From Sinomonas gamaensis (lineage in GTDB: Bacteria; Actinomycetota; Actinomycetes; Actinomycetales; Micrococcaceae), in assembly GCF_005876955.1 (NCBI RefSeq), contig NZ_SSCL01000002.1, positions 1 to 64,000 of the forward strand: a stretch of 64,000 bases of DNA. Direction: 5' to 3'. Shown here one piece after another: positions 7,303-16,949 of this stretch. Position 1 is the stretch's first letter; the number at the start of each line of letters is the position of its first letter. The notes below the pieces were generated by a model. The model did not search any database. It was given only the letters and a program-made list of their open reading frames with translations, and had not been told where the DNA came from. Both the position numbers and the translations under genes were made by a program.

Positions 7303-9912
7303 CTACCGACCGCTCGCCTGAGCCATTGCTGAGATCCCCCGTCCCTGTCTCGTCCGGGCGGCGATGAGACTCCGCGTGAGCCTCTCTACGGCCCTGACGG
7401 CCTTGGTGACGGCGGCGCAGTAGGCGATGCCGACCGCGAGGGACGCCACGACGGCGAGTGGCTTGCTGGCCTGGTCTAGGTGAGGGTAGACAAGCCAGTG
7501 GGTGAGGTAGATGTACAGCGACGACCCGGCCAGCACCCCGAGCGCGTTGTGCAGGGCCCGGGGCACCGGGAGGCGCGGGAACCAGATCAGCAGGAGCAGG
7601 CCTGCCAGGATCGTGCCGTCCCGCGCGGGCTCCTGGAAGTACCCCGCCGCGGCCGCAGCGGCCGCCAGGGTCAGGGCAACGCGGCGCCGCGTTCCCCGTG
7701 CGGCCGCGGCAGCCCACCCCAGGGCGAACAGCCACAGCACGGGCCCGTCCGGTAGCCCGGGATCGGCGGCCAGGAATCTGCTGAGCACCCCAACGGCAAG
7801 CAAGGCTGCGGGGAAAGCCCAGGGCCAGCGCCGTTGGGCCCGGTCTGTGAGCGGGACCGCCGTCAGGACCGCGGCGCCGGCCAGGAGGTAGGCGAGTCGC
7901 TCGATGAACCAGAAGTGCGCGTGGACCTCCCAGCCCTTCGGTCCCAGGAAGGTGTCCAGGAGGAAGACGTTCGCGAGCGTGTACCTCTTGTCGGTCACCA
8001 TCCATGCGAACGCGATGAAGGCCATGCTGGGGACAAGGATCCGCGCCATGGTACGCAGCTGACCGGCCAGACGCCGAACGCGAGACCCGGTCAGGTGGAA
8101 CCGCGCGAAGTTGTACCCGGCCACGGCCAGGAGGATGTGCGCCATTCCCGGCCAGGAGAACAGGCCGATGTGCGTGCAGACGACCATCACAATCCCTGCC
8201 CCGCGCAGGGCGATACCTGTCTCCAGCGGAGCCACGGCTCGCTCGCGCCATCGTCGACGAGCCGGTTCGGCATCCTCGGCTGTCACCTTCTGGGGTGCGC
8301 CGGACGTGGCGAGCTCCACCGCCGGCATGAGGTGCCAGCCCTGCGGCAGCGTGCCCAACGCCTGCTCGAGCCGCACCGATGCCGCGACGTAGGAGAGGGA
8401 ATCCCCGCCGAGGGAGACGAAGGAGTCGGTCTCGGCGACGTCGTCGACTTCGAGTGACTCCGCCAGGATCCTCCTGACATCCTCGACACTACTGCCATCC
8501 TCCCGGCCTCCAGCACTCAAGTCATCGGGATCGTCATCTTCGGCGGCGAGGGCAAGGATGCTCTGGTAGTCCGGCTTGCCGTTGGGCAGCCGGGGGATCT
8601 GATCGACCGGATGGACGACGACGGCGGCCCGGGGGAGGGCGAAGGCGCGGGCGAGTTCTTTGCCGAGGAGGGAAGGGCCGGTGACGTTCTCGACGGCAGC
8701 GACCAGGCGGTCATCATTCCCGGCGACCGCGGCGGCGGTGCCCAGCTGGGCGAGGTGGCGTTCGGCCTGGCCGAGGTCCACTCGGAGTCCGGCGATCTTC
8801 ACGAAGCGGCTGCGGCGCCCAAGGATCTCGTACAGTCCCGCCTCGTTGCGGCGGGCGAGGTCTCCCGTGCGGAGCTCATGCACAGTGCGCCCAAGGCCGA
8901 GGTCCTCGGCCTGCTCGGCGTAGCCGAGCATGACGTTCGGCCCCCGGTAGACCAACTCCTCCGCGCCCACGCCGGGCACCGGGTCGAGCCTGAACTCCCC
9001 TCCCGGGATGGGCACCCCGATCGAGTCCGGGTGCGCCATGGCGAGGTCCGGGGGAAGGTAGGCCATGCGAGCGGTGGCCTCGGTCTGCCCGTACATCACG
9101 TAGAAGTCCCAGCCTCGGCGCCTGCCGAGCGCGCTATAGGCCCGCACACGTTCCGGGGCGAGGCGGCCCCCGGCCTGGGTGACGAAGCGCAGGCTCGGCA
9201 ACTCCATATCCTCGAACCCCACGCGATCAAGGAGGTCGAACGTGTACGGCACCCCCGCGAGGGAGGTCACCCCCCTCGATTGGACGAGTTCCCAGAAGCA
9301 CGGGTCCACCACTGAGAGCCCTGTCAGCGCCACCGAGGCGCCGCGGGAGAGGTGGCTGTTGATCACCGAGAGCCCGTAGCAGTACGACAGCGGCAGTGTC
9401 GTCGCCGCGACGTCCCCGGCGCCCAGGTGCAGGTAGTCGGCGATCGCCCCGGCATTGGCCTCCACCCCGTCGGCGGAGAGCCGGACCAGCTTCGGAGACC
9501 CAGTTGATCCCGACGTGCTCAGAAGGAGTGCCAGCTCCGAATGGAGCTCGTGCCGGGTACCCTCCCGGCGCTCTTCCAGGACCAGCTCCCCGCCCTCCGC
9601 CCGGACCACTACGTCCGGGTCGTAGCGATCCAAGATGCCGTCGGCACCGCTGCCCTTCCCGTGGGGCAGCAGCAGCAGCGGGTGCCCGGCGGCCAGCGCT
9701 GCCAGATACACCTGCAACGAGGCCAGGGTGTTGTCCGCCTCCAGGGCGACCAGACGCCGGACAGGACCGAGAGCTTCTGCGACGTCGCCGACCCGATCCG
9801 CGAGCTCCCGGTATCCAACCGTCCGCTCCTCGGTGTGCAGGGCAGGCCGGTCGCCGTGTTGGGCCAGCTTGGAGGCGAAGGGTACGACGGTGCGGCGGGA
9901 CTCGAGGATCAC
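7303..9912 (-). CDS. Adenylation-carrier-membrane acyltransferase fusion (NRPS-like), iron-regulated
   Basis: 869 residues in three parts. Residues 1-455 are an AMP-forming adenylation domain: P-loop STSGSTGSPK at 132-141, YGQTEAT at 274-280, TGDL at 349-352 and the catalytic-lysine motif LPNGKPDY at 442-449. Residues 475-545 are a phosphopantetheine carrier with GGDSL at 502-506 (Ser505). From about 565 to 850 there are roughly ten hydrophobic segments resembling acyltransferase-3 membrane enzymes. The arrangement suggests activation of an acyl or amino acid, tethering to the carrier, and transfer to an acceptor at the membrane. A perfect IdeR/DtxR-type box lies 13 bp upstream of ATG 9912, implying expression under iron limitation and perhaps a siderophore or envelope-modification role. 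Substrate unknown. Confidence 0.75.
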   Translation of the reverse strand: MILESRRTVVPFASKLAQHGDRPALHTEERTVGYRELADRVGDVAEALGPVRRLVALEADNTLASLQVYLAALAAGHPLLLLPHGKGSGADGILDRYDPDVVVRAEGGELVLEERREGTRHELHSELALLLSTSGSTGSPKLVRLSADGVEANAGAIADYLHLGAGDVAATTLPLSYCYGLSVINSHLSRGASVALTGLSVVDPCFWELVQSRGVTSLAGVPYTFDLLDRVGFEDMELPSLRFVTQAGGRLAPERVRAYSALGRRRGWDFYVMYGQTEATARMAYLPPDLAMAHPDSIGVPIPGGEFRLDPVPGVGAEELVYRGPNVMLGYAEQAEDLGLGRTVHELRTGDLARRNEAGLYEILGRRSRFVKIAGLRVDLGQAERHLAQLGTAAAVAGNDDRLVAAVENVTGPSLLGKELARAFALPRAAVVVHPVDQIPRLPNGKPDYQSILALAAEDDDPDDLSAGGREDGSSVEDVRRILAESLEVDDVAETDSFVSLGGDSLSYVAASVRLEQALGTLPQGWHLMPAVELATSGAPQKVTAEDAEPARRRWRERAVAPLETGIALRGAGIVMVVCTHIGLFSWPGMAHILLAVAGYNFARFHLTGSRVRRLAGQLRTMARILVPSMAFIAFAWMVTDKRYTLANVFLLDTFLGPKGWEVHAHFWFIERLAYLLAGAAVLTAVPLTDRAQRRWPWAFPAALLAVGVLSRFLAADPGLPDGPVLWLFALGWAAAAARGTRRRVALTLAAAAAAAGYFQEPARDGTILAGLLLLIWFPRLPVPRALHNALGVLAGSSLYIYLTHWLVYPHLDQASKPLAVVASLAVGIAYCAAVTKAVRAVERLTRSLIAARTRQGRGISAMAQASGR

Positions 9913-9924
9913 CGACCCAACGTT

Positions 9925-9943
9925 AGAGGTAAGCCTTACCTAA
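9925..9943 (-). promoter_or_regulatory. IdeR/DtxR iron box
   Basis: A 19-bp palindrome with core aggtaag-c-cttacct and flanking AA/TT-like ends. On the minus strand it reads TTAGGTAAGGCTTACCTCT, very close to the actinobacterial consensus TTAGGTTAGGCTAACCTAA. It ends 13 bp before the ATG of the adenylation fusion, where a bound repressor would block the promoter or early transcript. Confidence 0.85.
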
Positions 9944-10449
9944 TCAGAAATACGCAAGACGAATGGCACGCAATCCGCCACCTCACGCGCTCCCTCGGCC
10001 TGACCAAGGACGTCCCATGGGGGTACCCGTCTATATCGCCCTTGCTCCTGGTCCTGCAGTTGGTGGCCACTGCTCCTGGACCGGGGGCGACGGGGCTGCC
10101 CGCTGCGGCCATCCACTACAGGGATGATGCTCGCCCTGGCGCTGTTCGTCCTCCCCGGATCAATCCGCCGCACGCGTAGAGCCCGGACCCACGCGGCGCC
10201 GCAGCAACTGCCCAAGGCGCGCGTCCGCTGCCCGCCTCCTCGCGGGGACGCGTCTCCGAATAGACCCCGGGGAAAGGCCCACGATCGCCTGGAACGTTCT
10301 CCCGCCGGCCTGGGTCATCCCGGAACGGATTACGGCCGACCGAACTTGCGGAGGCTTGCAGACCGGCCGAAAAACTGCACCGATGCGGGCTAGTGACAGC
10401 GGGCAGTGGGGCCCGAGCAGACAGGAAACCACCTCGGGACAGGAGCACC
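9944..10449. other. No supported gene
   Basis: About 500 bp between the iron box and the VIT pseudogene. It should contain the promoter side of the iron-regulated gene, but no clear -35/-10 pair was picked. Open frames on both strands look like shadows. Confidence 0.5.
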
Positions 10450-11566
10450 ATGCCATCGCCTCACGAACCCGCCGCGCCGCGGGAGCCCACGAGCGCCGAC
10501 TACCGCCGGTGGCGGGTACCTCGCCGACGACAAGGCCGAGGCCGCCATCTACCGCGCCCTCACACGCCGGGCGTGAGAGCGAGGAGAAGGCGATCCAGCT
10601 CGGCCTCGCCGAGGCCGAAGGCAGGCACGAGGCGCACTGGACGGCACTGCTCGGTGAGCAGGCCGGCAGGCCCCGCCGGCCCTCGGCGCGCAGCCGAATG
10701 CTCGGCTTCCTCGCCCGGCACTTCGGCTCCGTGTTCATCCTCGCCCTGGCCCAGCGGGCCGAGAGCCGCTCGCCCTATGCGGACGACCCGCACGCGAGCC
10801 CAGCCATGGCCGCCGACGAGCGGATCCACGAAGAGGTGGTCCGCGCCCTCGCGGTGCGCGGGCGTACACCCCTCTCGGGCTCGTTCCGCGCCGCCGTGTT
10901 CGGCGGGAGTCCCGGCCTCGTGAGCAACCTCTCCCTCGTGGCCGGCATGGCGGCGACCGGGGTGGTGGCGAGCCACGTGGTGCTGCTCTCCGGGGGCGTG
11001 GGCCTGCTCGCCGGGACGCTGTCGATGGGCATGGGGGGTTCATCTCCGTCCGGTCCCAGCGCGAGATGCTCTCCGCATCCCGACCGACCCAGATCACGCT
11101 CGCCGCCGCCCCGGCGCTCGACCTAGACCGGAACGAGCTCGTCCTGGTCTACATGGCCCGCGGAATGAGCTAGGAGGCCGCCGAGCACAGGGCCGCCGAA
11201 CGGCTCCGACACTACTCCTGCGACTGCGACCCCAGCCTCTCCCTCCACCCCCCGAGGCTGGAACCGATGGGGACGAGCACGAGGCGGTTGGCTCGGCCTG
11301 GCAGGCTGCCGTCAGCAGCTTCTGCTTCTTCGCCTCAAGGGCGATCGTGCCGATCATCCCCTTCCTGTTCGAGGATGGTCGGGCTTCCTGCCCTGGTCGC
11401 GGCGGTCGTCCTGGTCGGGCTCGTGCTGCTCGGGTCCGGCGCGATGGTGGGCTTGCTCTCCGGCGGATCGCCGCTCTCGCGCGCCGCGCGCCAGCGCCTC
11501 ATCAGCTTCGGCGCCACCGCCGTGACCTATATCCTCGGACTGCTCTTCGGCGCCACCGTCGGATAG
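10450..11566 (+). pseudogene. VIT1/CCC1-family Fe/Mn transporter, multiply broken
   Basis: Pieces in different frames add up to one VIT1/CCC1 protein with an N-terminal ferritin-like domain. MPSPHEPAAPREPTSADYRR starts at ATG 10450 in one frame. GEEKAIQLGLAEAEGRHEAHW, FLARHFGSVFILALAQRAE and GGSPGLVSNLSLVAGMAATG follow in another to about 11035. A third frame continues to an in-frame TAG at 11171-11173 (VYMARGMS-stop). The C-terminal membrane pair (MVGLPALVAAVVLVGLVLLG, TYILGLLFGATVG) ends at 11566. At least two frameshifts and one stop are needed to join them. The intact family carries iron or manganese out of the cytosol. Too damaged for a single sequencing error. Confidence 0.85.
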
Positions 11567-12041
11567 CCCCGCCGACGACCCCAGCCAACACTAGGGCACG
11601 TTCTGCAAGGGCCTCTGCGCTGTAGCCAGACGGTGCGGACTCGTCGATGAGGCTGGGCCCCGCTACTGGCCCGAGGGCGAGTCCGCACCACCCTCCTATT
11701 CTGGTCCTCTTACCTCGCAAGAACCTGGAGCGCGGCACGATCAAGGCTTTGCCGGTCGTCGCGTCGTTGCTCGCCCTGAACGGCTGAAAATCGCCCCCCG
11801 CGGACTTGGACTTCTTGCACCAGGTCCTCGAGCCACTTGCACGTCAGGGCGGACTCGGATGGTGCCCTCGGCGCGGTTCGCACGTCCGGGAGCCGCCCGT
11901 CGACCCCGGCCCGTGGCGGTACGCGCCGACGAGGCATAGAGCTTCTGACCCGGTGGACCAGAGACTTGCCCTCCCATTTGCCGTGCACAATGACAGGACG
12001 GCGTTCATCACCGGGAGCGCGGCTGAGGCAGGCGGTGTGGG
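11567..12041. other. No supported gene
   Basis: 475 bp after the VIT relic. A 92-codon minus-strand frame (11710-11988) shows no domain and its composition resembles shadow frames. Probably decayed DNA between pseudogenes. Confidence 0.45.
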
Positions 12042-12318
12042 TTGGACTGGGCGGGATGGGCGGTCTTCGGGGTGCTGGCCACCAGCATGCTGACGGCGGT
12101 GATGATCGGGGCGCAGATGGCGGGCTTGACCAGGCTGGACTTTCCGCTCGTGCTCGGCACGCTGGTGACTCCGGATCCGGACCGGGCGCGCGTCGTGGGC
12201 TTCTTCATCCATCTGGGCGCGGGCCAGGTCTTCGCGCTGGGCTACGCGGCGACCTTCGCCCTGGTGGGGGAGGCGACCTGGTGGCTCGGGGCCCTGCTGG
12301 GGCTGCTTCATTTCGCGA
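12042..12318 (+). pseudogene. Membrane protein fragment (uncharacterised)
   Basis: The frame encodes about 90 residues with three hydrophobic stretches (WAVFGVLATSMLTAVMIG, GFFIHLGAGQVFALGYAATF, WWLGALLGLLH) and the loop LVTPDPDRARVV. It reads like the beginning of an uncharacterised actinobacterial integral membrane protein, but at about 12312 the sequence switches abruptly to an unrelated P-type ATPase fragment. No function can be assigned. The abrupt change marks a recombination junction. Confidence 0.5.
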
Positions 12319-12400
12319 GTCATCGAAGCGCTCGGCTCGGCCACGGTCCTGCGGGTGGACACGACGGGGACCTTCACCATGAACAGCATGGCCCAATGCG
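12319..12400 (+). pseudogene. P-type ATPase scrap with altered DKTGT motif
   Basis: In a frame offset from the preceding fragment the sequence reads VIEALGSATVLRVDTTGTFT, then MNSMAQ. Cation P-type ATPases have the pattern VE-x-LG-SATV-x-x-x-DKTGTLT-x-N at this point. The phosphorylation-site lysine and leucine are replaced (DTTGTFT). Only about 27 residues survive, so this is a relic. Confidence 0.6.
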
Positions 12401-12495
12401 CCGGGCATAAGGGAGGACTCCAAAACCGTGTTAGCTTGTTTTAGAAAATTCAGGTCCGCCCTCCACGGGGCCAGCCTGCGTTCGAGGAGGAGCCG

Positions 12496-13134
12496 ATGGT
12501 GCCCGAAAGCCCAAGCCCGCAATCGGAACCCGTTCTGGGCGTTGGAGGCGCGGGCATTGCCGGCCGCGTCGGCGGCGGCGCTATCGTCGCCCCGTTTCAG
12601 GCCAAGCCAGGGTGCGGACCCGTGTGCATGTCCCGGGCGGCTCGCAGACGGCTTCGGCACCTCGGCCTAGGTCTTCACCTTCTGGGGCCTCGAGGACGGC
12701 CGGGAGCATCTGCTGCTGGGCCTGGGCGACTGGCATGGCGCCCTCGGCGGCGATTCGGCTGCGGCCCGGGCTCCACTGGTGCGCCCGCACAGCGAGTGCC
12801 TAACCGGGGACGTCCTGGGCTCGCAGCGGTGCGACTGCGGGCCGCAGCTGAGGGAATTCGGTCGAGCGGATCTCGGCAGAGGGCGGCTTCCTGCTGTACC
12901 TGCGGCAGGAGGGCCGGGGGATCGGATTGTATGCCAAGCTCGACGCCTATGCCTTCAGGACGGCGGGCTGGACACCTATGCGGCCAAGGTCGCCTTGGGC
13001 CGAGGACAGGACGAACGCGACTACCGGGCGGCGGCCCAGATGCTCCTCGCCGTGGGGCCACGAGGATCCGGCTGCTGACCAACAACACGGACAAGGCCGC
13101 CCAGATGGCCGCCTACGGCATCGCCGTGGCACAG
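12496..13134 (+). pseudogene. ribA: GTP cyclohydrolase II, 5-prime part, frameshifted
   Basis: A ribosome binding site (gaggaggag) precedes ATG 12496. Fragments in different frames are clearly RibA: RTRVHVP near 12615, SECLTGDVLGSQRCDCGPQL with the zinc-binding cysteines near 12785, [19 protein letters not shown] around 12885, then [20 protein letters not shown] and [20 protein letters not shown] up to 13134. Several indels separate them, so the enzyme (first step of riboflavin synthesis) cannot be made from this copy. The remaining C-terminus lies at 17191-17299, beyond the transposon that inserted here. Confidence 0.9.
13128..13134 (+). repeat. Target site duplication, left copy
   Basis: ggcacag at 13128-13134 is repeated exactly at 17191-17197, flanking the transposon. 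Joining the flanks after removing one copy restores the ribA frame: ...AVAQ continues directly into RVPTGVHLS. Confidence 0.9.
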
Positions 13135-13184
13135 TGACTATGGCAGCTTGATTCAGGACCGGTGTGACGGCTTGATTCAGGACC
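13135..13184 (+). repeat. Left terminal inverted repeat
   Basis: 50 bp containing two ttgattcaggacc units (13148-13160, 13172-13184); a third unit lies at 13216-13228. It pairs with 17141-17190 with seven mismatches. Confidence 0.9.
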
Positions 13185-13279
13185 ACCTGCCTTCCGACCG
13201 GCGTGTTGTGACGGTTTGATTCAGGACCACCTTCGACGGTGGGTATGCCCGATGGGTTTGCCTACGTGAGGTGGTTCGG

Positions 13280-14949
13280 ATGGGAAGTCGTGTGGAGCTG
13301 TTCGCCCGGATCCGGCGGGACGAGCGGGTCGAGGGACTCGGGATCCGGGCCCTGGCCCGGAAGTACGGTGTGGGCAGGGATACTGTGCGGATGGCGCTGT
13401 CGCGGGCGGATCCGCCGCCGCGGAAAACGCCGGTGCGGGCCTCGCCCAGACTGGACCCGTTCAAGGACGCGATCGATGCGATGCTGCGGGAGGACCTGGA
13501 GGCCCCGCGGAAGCAGCGGCATACCGCGACGAGGATCCTGGCCCGGCTCGCCGAAGAGCACGGGGCGGTGGATCTGTCGTATTCGACGGTGCGGGACTAT
13601 GTGCGGGTCCGCCGGGCGCAGATCGACCTCGCAGCGGGGCGCCGGGTGGAGGTGTTCGTCCCACAGGAGCACGCCCCCGGGCGGAAGCCGAGGTCGACTT
13701 CGGCGAGCTCTGGGTGGTGCTTGCTGGGGTGAAGACGAAGTGCCACATGTTCGTCATGCGCCTGAGCCACAGCGGCCGTGCCGTCCACCGGATCTACCCC
13801 TCACAGGCGCAGGAGGCCTTCCTCGAGGGCCACATCGATGCGTTCGAGGAGTTCGGCGGGATCCCCTTCCGGCACATCCGCTACGACAACCTCAATTCCG
13901 CAGTCAGCGCGGTCATCTACGGCCGCAACCGCCAGCGCGAGGAGAACGAGCGCTGGATCCTCTTCAAATCCCACTACGGCTTCGACGCCTTCTACTGCCA
14001 GATAGGACTGGCCGGGGCCCACGAGAAGGGCGGCGTCGAGGGCGAGGTCGGCCGATTCCGGCGCACCTGGCTCTCCCCGATGCCCGTCGTCGCGTCCCTG
14101 GGCGAGCTGAACGAGCGCATCAAGGAATGGGACACCCGCGACCTGAAGCGGCGGATCGAGACCCGGATCCGCACCGTGGGGGAGGACTTCGAAACCGAAC
14201 GCCCGCTCCTGACCCCGCTGCCTGCCCAGCGGTTCGACCCGGGACTGGTCCTGCACCCGAGGGTGGACCGCTCGGCACTGATCACCGTGCGGATGGCCAA
14301 GTACTCCGTCCCAGCCCGGCTCATCGGACGCCGGGTGCGGGTCTCGCTCCGTGCCTCGGAACTGGTCGTCTTCGACGGGCGCACGGTCGTGGCCCGACAC
14401 GGGAGAGTCTCGGCCAAGGGCGGCTCGTCCATCGCCCTGGACCACTACCTCGAGGTCCTGAGGACCAAGCCCGGCGCCCTCCCCGGCTCCACCGCGCTCG
14501 CCCAGGCCAGGGCCGCGGGCGCGTTCACCGCCGCCCATGAAGCGTTCTGGCAGGAGGCCCGCAGGGTCGAAGGCGACGCCGCGGGCACCAGGGCCCTGAT
14601 CGAGGTGCTCCTGCTGCACCGGAGCATGCAGGCCCCGGACGTCATCGCCGGCATCGAAGCAGCCCTCTCCGTCGGGGCGGTCTCCCCGGACGTGGTCGCC
14701 GTAGAGGCACGCCTGCACGCCAGTGGGCCCAGTTCGGGCCGCCATCACGACGACCACGATGAACGACGCGAGCATCGCGTTGTCAGCCTGACCCAGCGCC
14801 GCCTCGCCGACCCCGCCGCGGTCATCGCCGGCCTCCCGGCCGACACACGGCCGCTGCCGAGCCTGACCGCCTACGACGAACTCCTCCAACGCCGCACCGC
14901 TGCCGACGAGACCACCAATGCAGACAGGGAAGGGACGAGCGCATCATGA
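13280..14949 (+). pseudogene. istA: IstA transposase, IS21 family, one -1 frameshift
   Basis: The first frame starts at ATG 13280 with ribosome binding site gaggtgg and encodes the HTH region (LGIRALARKYGVGRDTVRMAL) and linker to about 13680. The second frame carries the integrase core and C-terminal region to 14949 (HIRYDNLNSAV, YGFDAFYCQIGLAGAHEKGG, RMAKYSVPARLIGRRVRVSL). The frames join by a -1 shift in the run cccccggg at 13673-13680, which restores AEVDFGELW with the first catalytic Asp. Without it the transposase lacks its whole DDE domain. This could be an indel, an assembly error or programmed slippage. The stop overlaps the istB start (ATGA). Confidence 0.85.
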
Positions 14950-15746
14950 GCACCCCGACGAAAGTCAACCCGAGCCTGCGCAGGCAGCGGAGCATGACCG
15001 AGGAAGCGGCCCAGGCAGCGGTGGACCAGGCCTGCCGCCGCCTGCGCCTGCCCACCATGCGCGCGGTCATGGAGGAAGCGGTCAAGGTCGCCGAGCGCGA
15101 ACAGCTCTCCTACGCCGGCTTCCTCGCCGAGCTGCTCCTGGCCGAGTGCGACGACCGGGACCGCCGCTCGGTCGAGCGCAGGGTCAGGGGTGCGGGGTTC
15201 CCGCGGCAGAAGTGGCTCGGAGACTTCGACTTCGAGGCCAACCCCAACGTCAACCCCGCCGTGATCCACACCCTCGCCCAGGCCGACTGGATCCGCCGCG
15301 GCGACCCGCTCTGCCTCATCGGGGACTCCGGGACCGGCAAGTCCCACCTGCTCATCGCCCTCGGAACCGCCGCGGCCGAGAAGGGCTTCAGGGTCAAGTA
15401 CACCCTCGCGACCAAGCTTGTGAACGAGCTCGTCGAGGCCGCCGACGAGAAGCAGCTCGCCCGCACCATCGCCCGCTACGGGCGGGCCGACCTCCTCGTC
15501 ATCGACGAGCTCGGCTATATGGAGCTCGACCGCCGCGGCGCCGAGCTGCTCTTCCAGGTCCTCACAGAGCGGGAGGAGAAGGCCTCCGTCGCGATCGGGT
15601 CCAACGAGGCCTTCAGCGGCTGGACCAAGACCTTCACCGACCCCCGCCTCTGCGCTGCCATAGTCGACCGCCTCACCTTCAACGGCACCATCATCCAGAC
15701 TGGAACAGACTCCTACCGCCTCAACCACACACGCGCCCACGTCTGA
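14946..15746 (+). CDS. istB: IstB ATPase, IS21-family transposition helper
   Basis: 266 residues, DnaA-like AAA+ ATPase. Walker A is GDSGTGKSHL (about residue 119), Walker B is LLVIDELGYMELD, and the C-terminal sensor region is DRLTFNGTIIQTGTDSYRL. IstB stacks ATP-dependently on target DNA and activates IstA. The ATG overlaps the istA stop by 4 bp, the standard coupled arrangement. The frame is intact and full length, in contrast to istA. Confidence 0.95.
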   Translation: MSTPTKVNPSLRRQRSMTEEAAQAAVDQACRRLRLPTMRAVMEEAVKVAEREQLSYAGFLAELLLAECDDRDRRSVERRVRGAGFPRQKWLGDFDFEANPNVNPAVIHTLAQADWIRRGDPLCLIGDSGTGKSHLLIALGTAAAEKGFRVKYTLATKLVNELVEAADEKQLARTIARYGRADLLVIDELGYMELDRRGAELLFQVLTEREEKASVAIGSNEAFSGWTKTFTDPRLCAAIVDRLTFNGTIIQTGTDSYRLNHTRAHV

Positions 15747-15756
15747 CTTACCTGCT

Positions 15757-16344
15757 TCACTGGGCGGGCGACTCTTTCACGAGGAAGTTGTCGGCCTCGA
15801 CGATCCACTTGCCGGATGGGTCCTTGGCCATGGCGACTTGGCTGCTGTTCGGCATGATCAGCCAGGCCTCTTCGCTACCTTCGGGATTCCCCGTCCGCAG
15901 GCCGTAGGTATCGAACCCTTTGATCCGGGTGCATCCCATCGATTTGCCGCTGCCGTCTGGGCCAACGGGGATCAAGCAGATCAGATCGGTTCCCTTGGAG
16001 ACGGCGTAGTAGCGCAATGTCGTTCCTTTGCCGAGATAGCGGGAACTCCCGAGATCTATCCCGCTCTTCCCGAAGGTATTGGCTGCAGGGGTCGGCAGCA
16101 TGTCCGACGGCTGCTGGGCGGCAGCCATCGCCGGGACGATCTCTGAAGCCTTCGAGACGCCCTGCGGTTGCGAGGCTGCGATCCCTCCAATGGCTGCCCC
16201 GCCCACGAGTCCGGCCCCAGCTGCAATAACCCCGAAGCGGATCCACAGGCTTCTGCTCCAAGAGGGCGATGGGTGCTGCACGCGGGCAACGAGCTCTGCG
16301 CGCAGCGCGGCGCTGAACCGGTCGTCGACTTCAACGTTGCTCAT
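15757..16344 (-). CDS. Single-TM protein coupled to ECF sigma factor (anti-sigma-like)
   Basis: 195 residues: a charged cytoplasmic N-terminus of about 32 residues (VDDRFSAALRAELVARVQH), one membrane segment near 33-55 (FGVIAAGAGLVGGAAIGGIA) and an extracytoplasmic domain of about 135 residues with two cysteines (DLICLI, MGCTR). The start overlaps the sigma stop by 4 bp, so the pair is co-translated. Position and topology fit a membrane anti-sigma or accessory sensor. The short N-terminus lacks a zinc anti-sigma HxxxCxxC motif, so sigma binding is inferred only. It lies inside the transposon. Confidence 0.65.
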   Translation of the reverse strand: MSNVEVDDRFSAALRAELVARVQHPSPSWSRSLWIRFGVIAAGAGLVGGAAIGGIAASQPQGVSKASEIVPAMAAAQQPSDMLPTPAANTFGKSGIDLGSSRYLGKGTTLRYYAVSKGTDLICLIPVGPDGSGKSMGCTRIKGFDTYGLRTGNPEGSEEAWLIMPNSSQVAMAKDPSGKWIVEADNFLVKESPAQ

Positions 16345-16949
16345 AGCCCTTCTCCTTCCAAGGCCGGTGTCCTCGCGGGAGTCATCTGGGGGTGGGCTCT
16401 AGTGAGGGCTGCCCGCAGGTGCTGGCGCGCCCGGTGCATCCGGCTTTTAGCCGCCGCCGGGCTGATATTCAGAGCCGCGGCCGCGGCAGCAAGCGTGTAC
16501 TCCTCGAAGACGACCAGGGTCACCAGATGCAGGTCGATGGGCTTCAGAGTCCCCAGCGCGGAGGACAAGTCGTGGTCGAGCTGTCCCTGCAGCCCGAGTG
16601 GGCCCTCCTCCGCCGTGCTGTCCGACCGGTCCTGGGAGCGGGGCAGCGAATCCAGCAGTTTCCGGTAGCGCCGCCCCGCCCTTCCGTGGTTGCGGGCCAC
16701 GTTCGTTGTCGTGACAAGCAGCCACGGCAGGATCGACCCTTCCACGACCCGGACGTCTTGCCGGCGCCGCCACAGCTCCAAGAACGCCGAGGCCATGATG
16801 TCCTCGGCATCGTGGTGGTTCCCGCAGACCCGGTACGCGTGGTGGAACACCCGATCGCGGTGCCTGTCATACAGGACACCGAACGCCTCGCCCTCGCCTC
16901 GGAGGCTGCGGGACCACAGGGCCTCTTCACCGGCTTCGACGCTCCCCAT
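16341..16949 (-). CDS. ECF RNA polymerase sigma factor, transposon cargo
   Basis: 202 residues from ATG 16949; the frame extends 21 codons upstream, but this start fits the family (LWSRSLRGEGEAFGVLYDRH). Sigma region 2 shows VFHHAYRVCGNHHDAEDIMASAFLELWRR with WLLVTTTNVARN. Region 4 shows VVFEEYTLAAAAAALNISPAAAKSRMHRARQHLR, including the helix-turn-helix. It would redirect transcription to a small regulon and likely its own promoter. It is coupled to the membrane protein gene and sits, antisense to istAB, inside the right inverted repeat. Confidence 0.88.
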   Translation of the reverse strand: MGSVEAGEEALWSRSLRGEGEAFGVLYDRHRDRVFHHAYRVCGNHHDAEDIMASAFLELWRRRQDVRVVEGSILPWLLVTTTNVARNHGRAGRRYRKLLDSLPRSQDRSDSTAEEGPLGLQGQLDHDLSSALGTLKPIDLHLVTLVVFEEYTLAAAAAALNISPAAAKSRMHRARQHLRAALTRAHPQMTPARTPALEGEGL

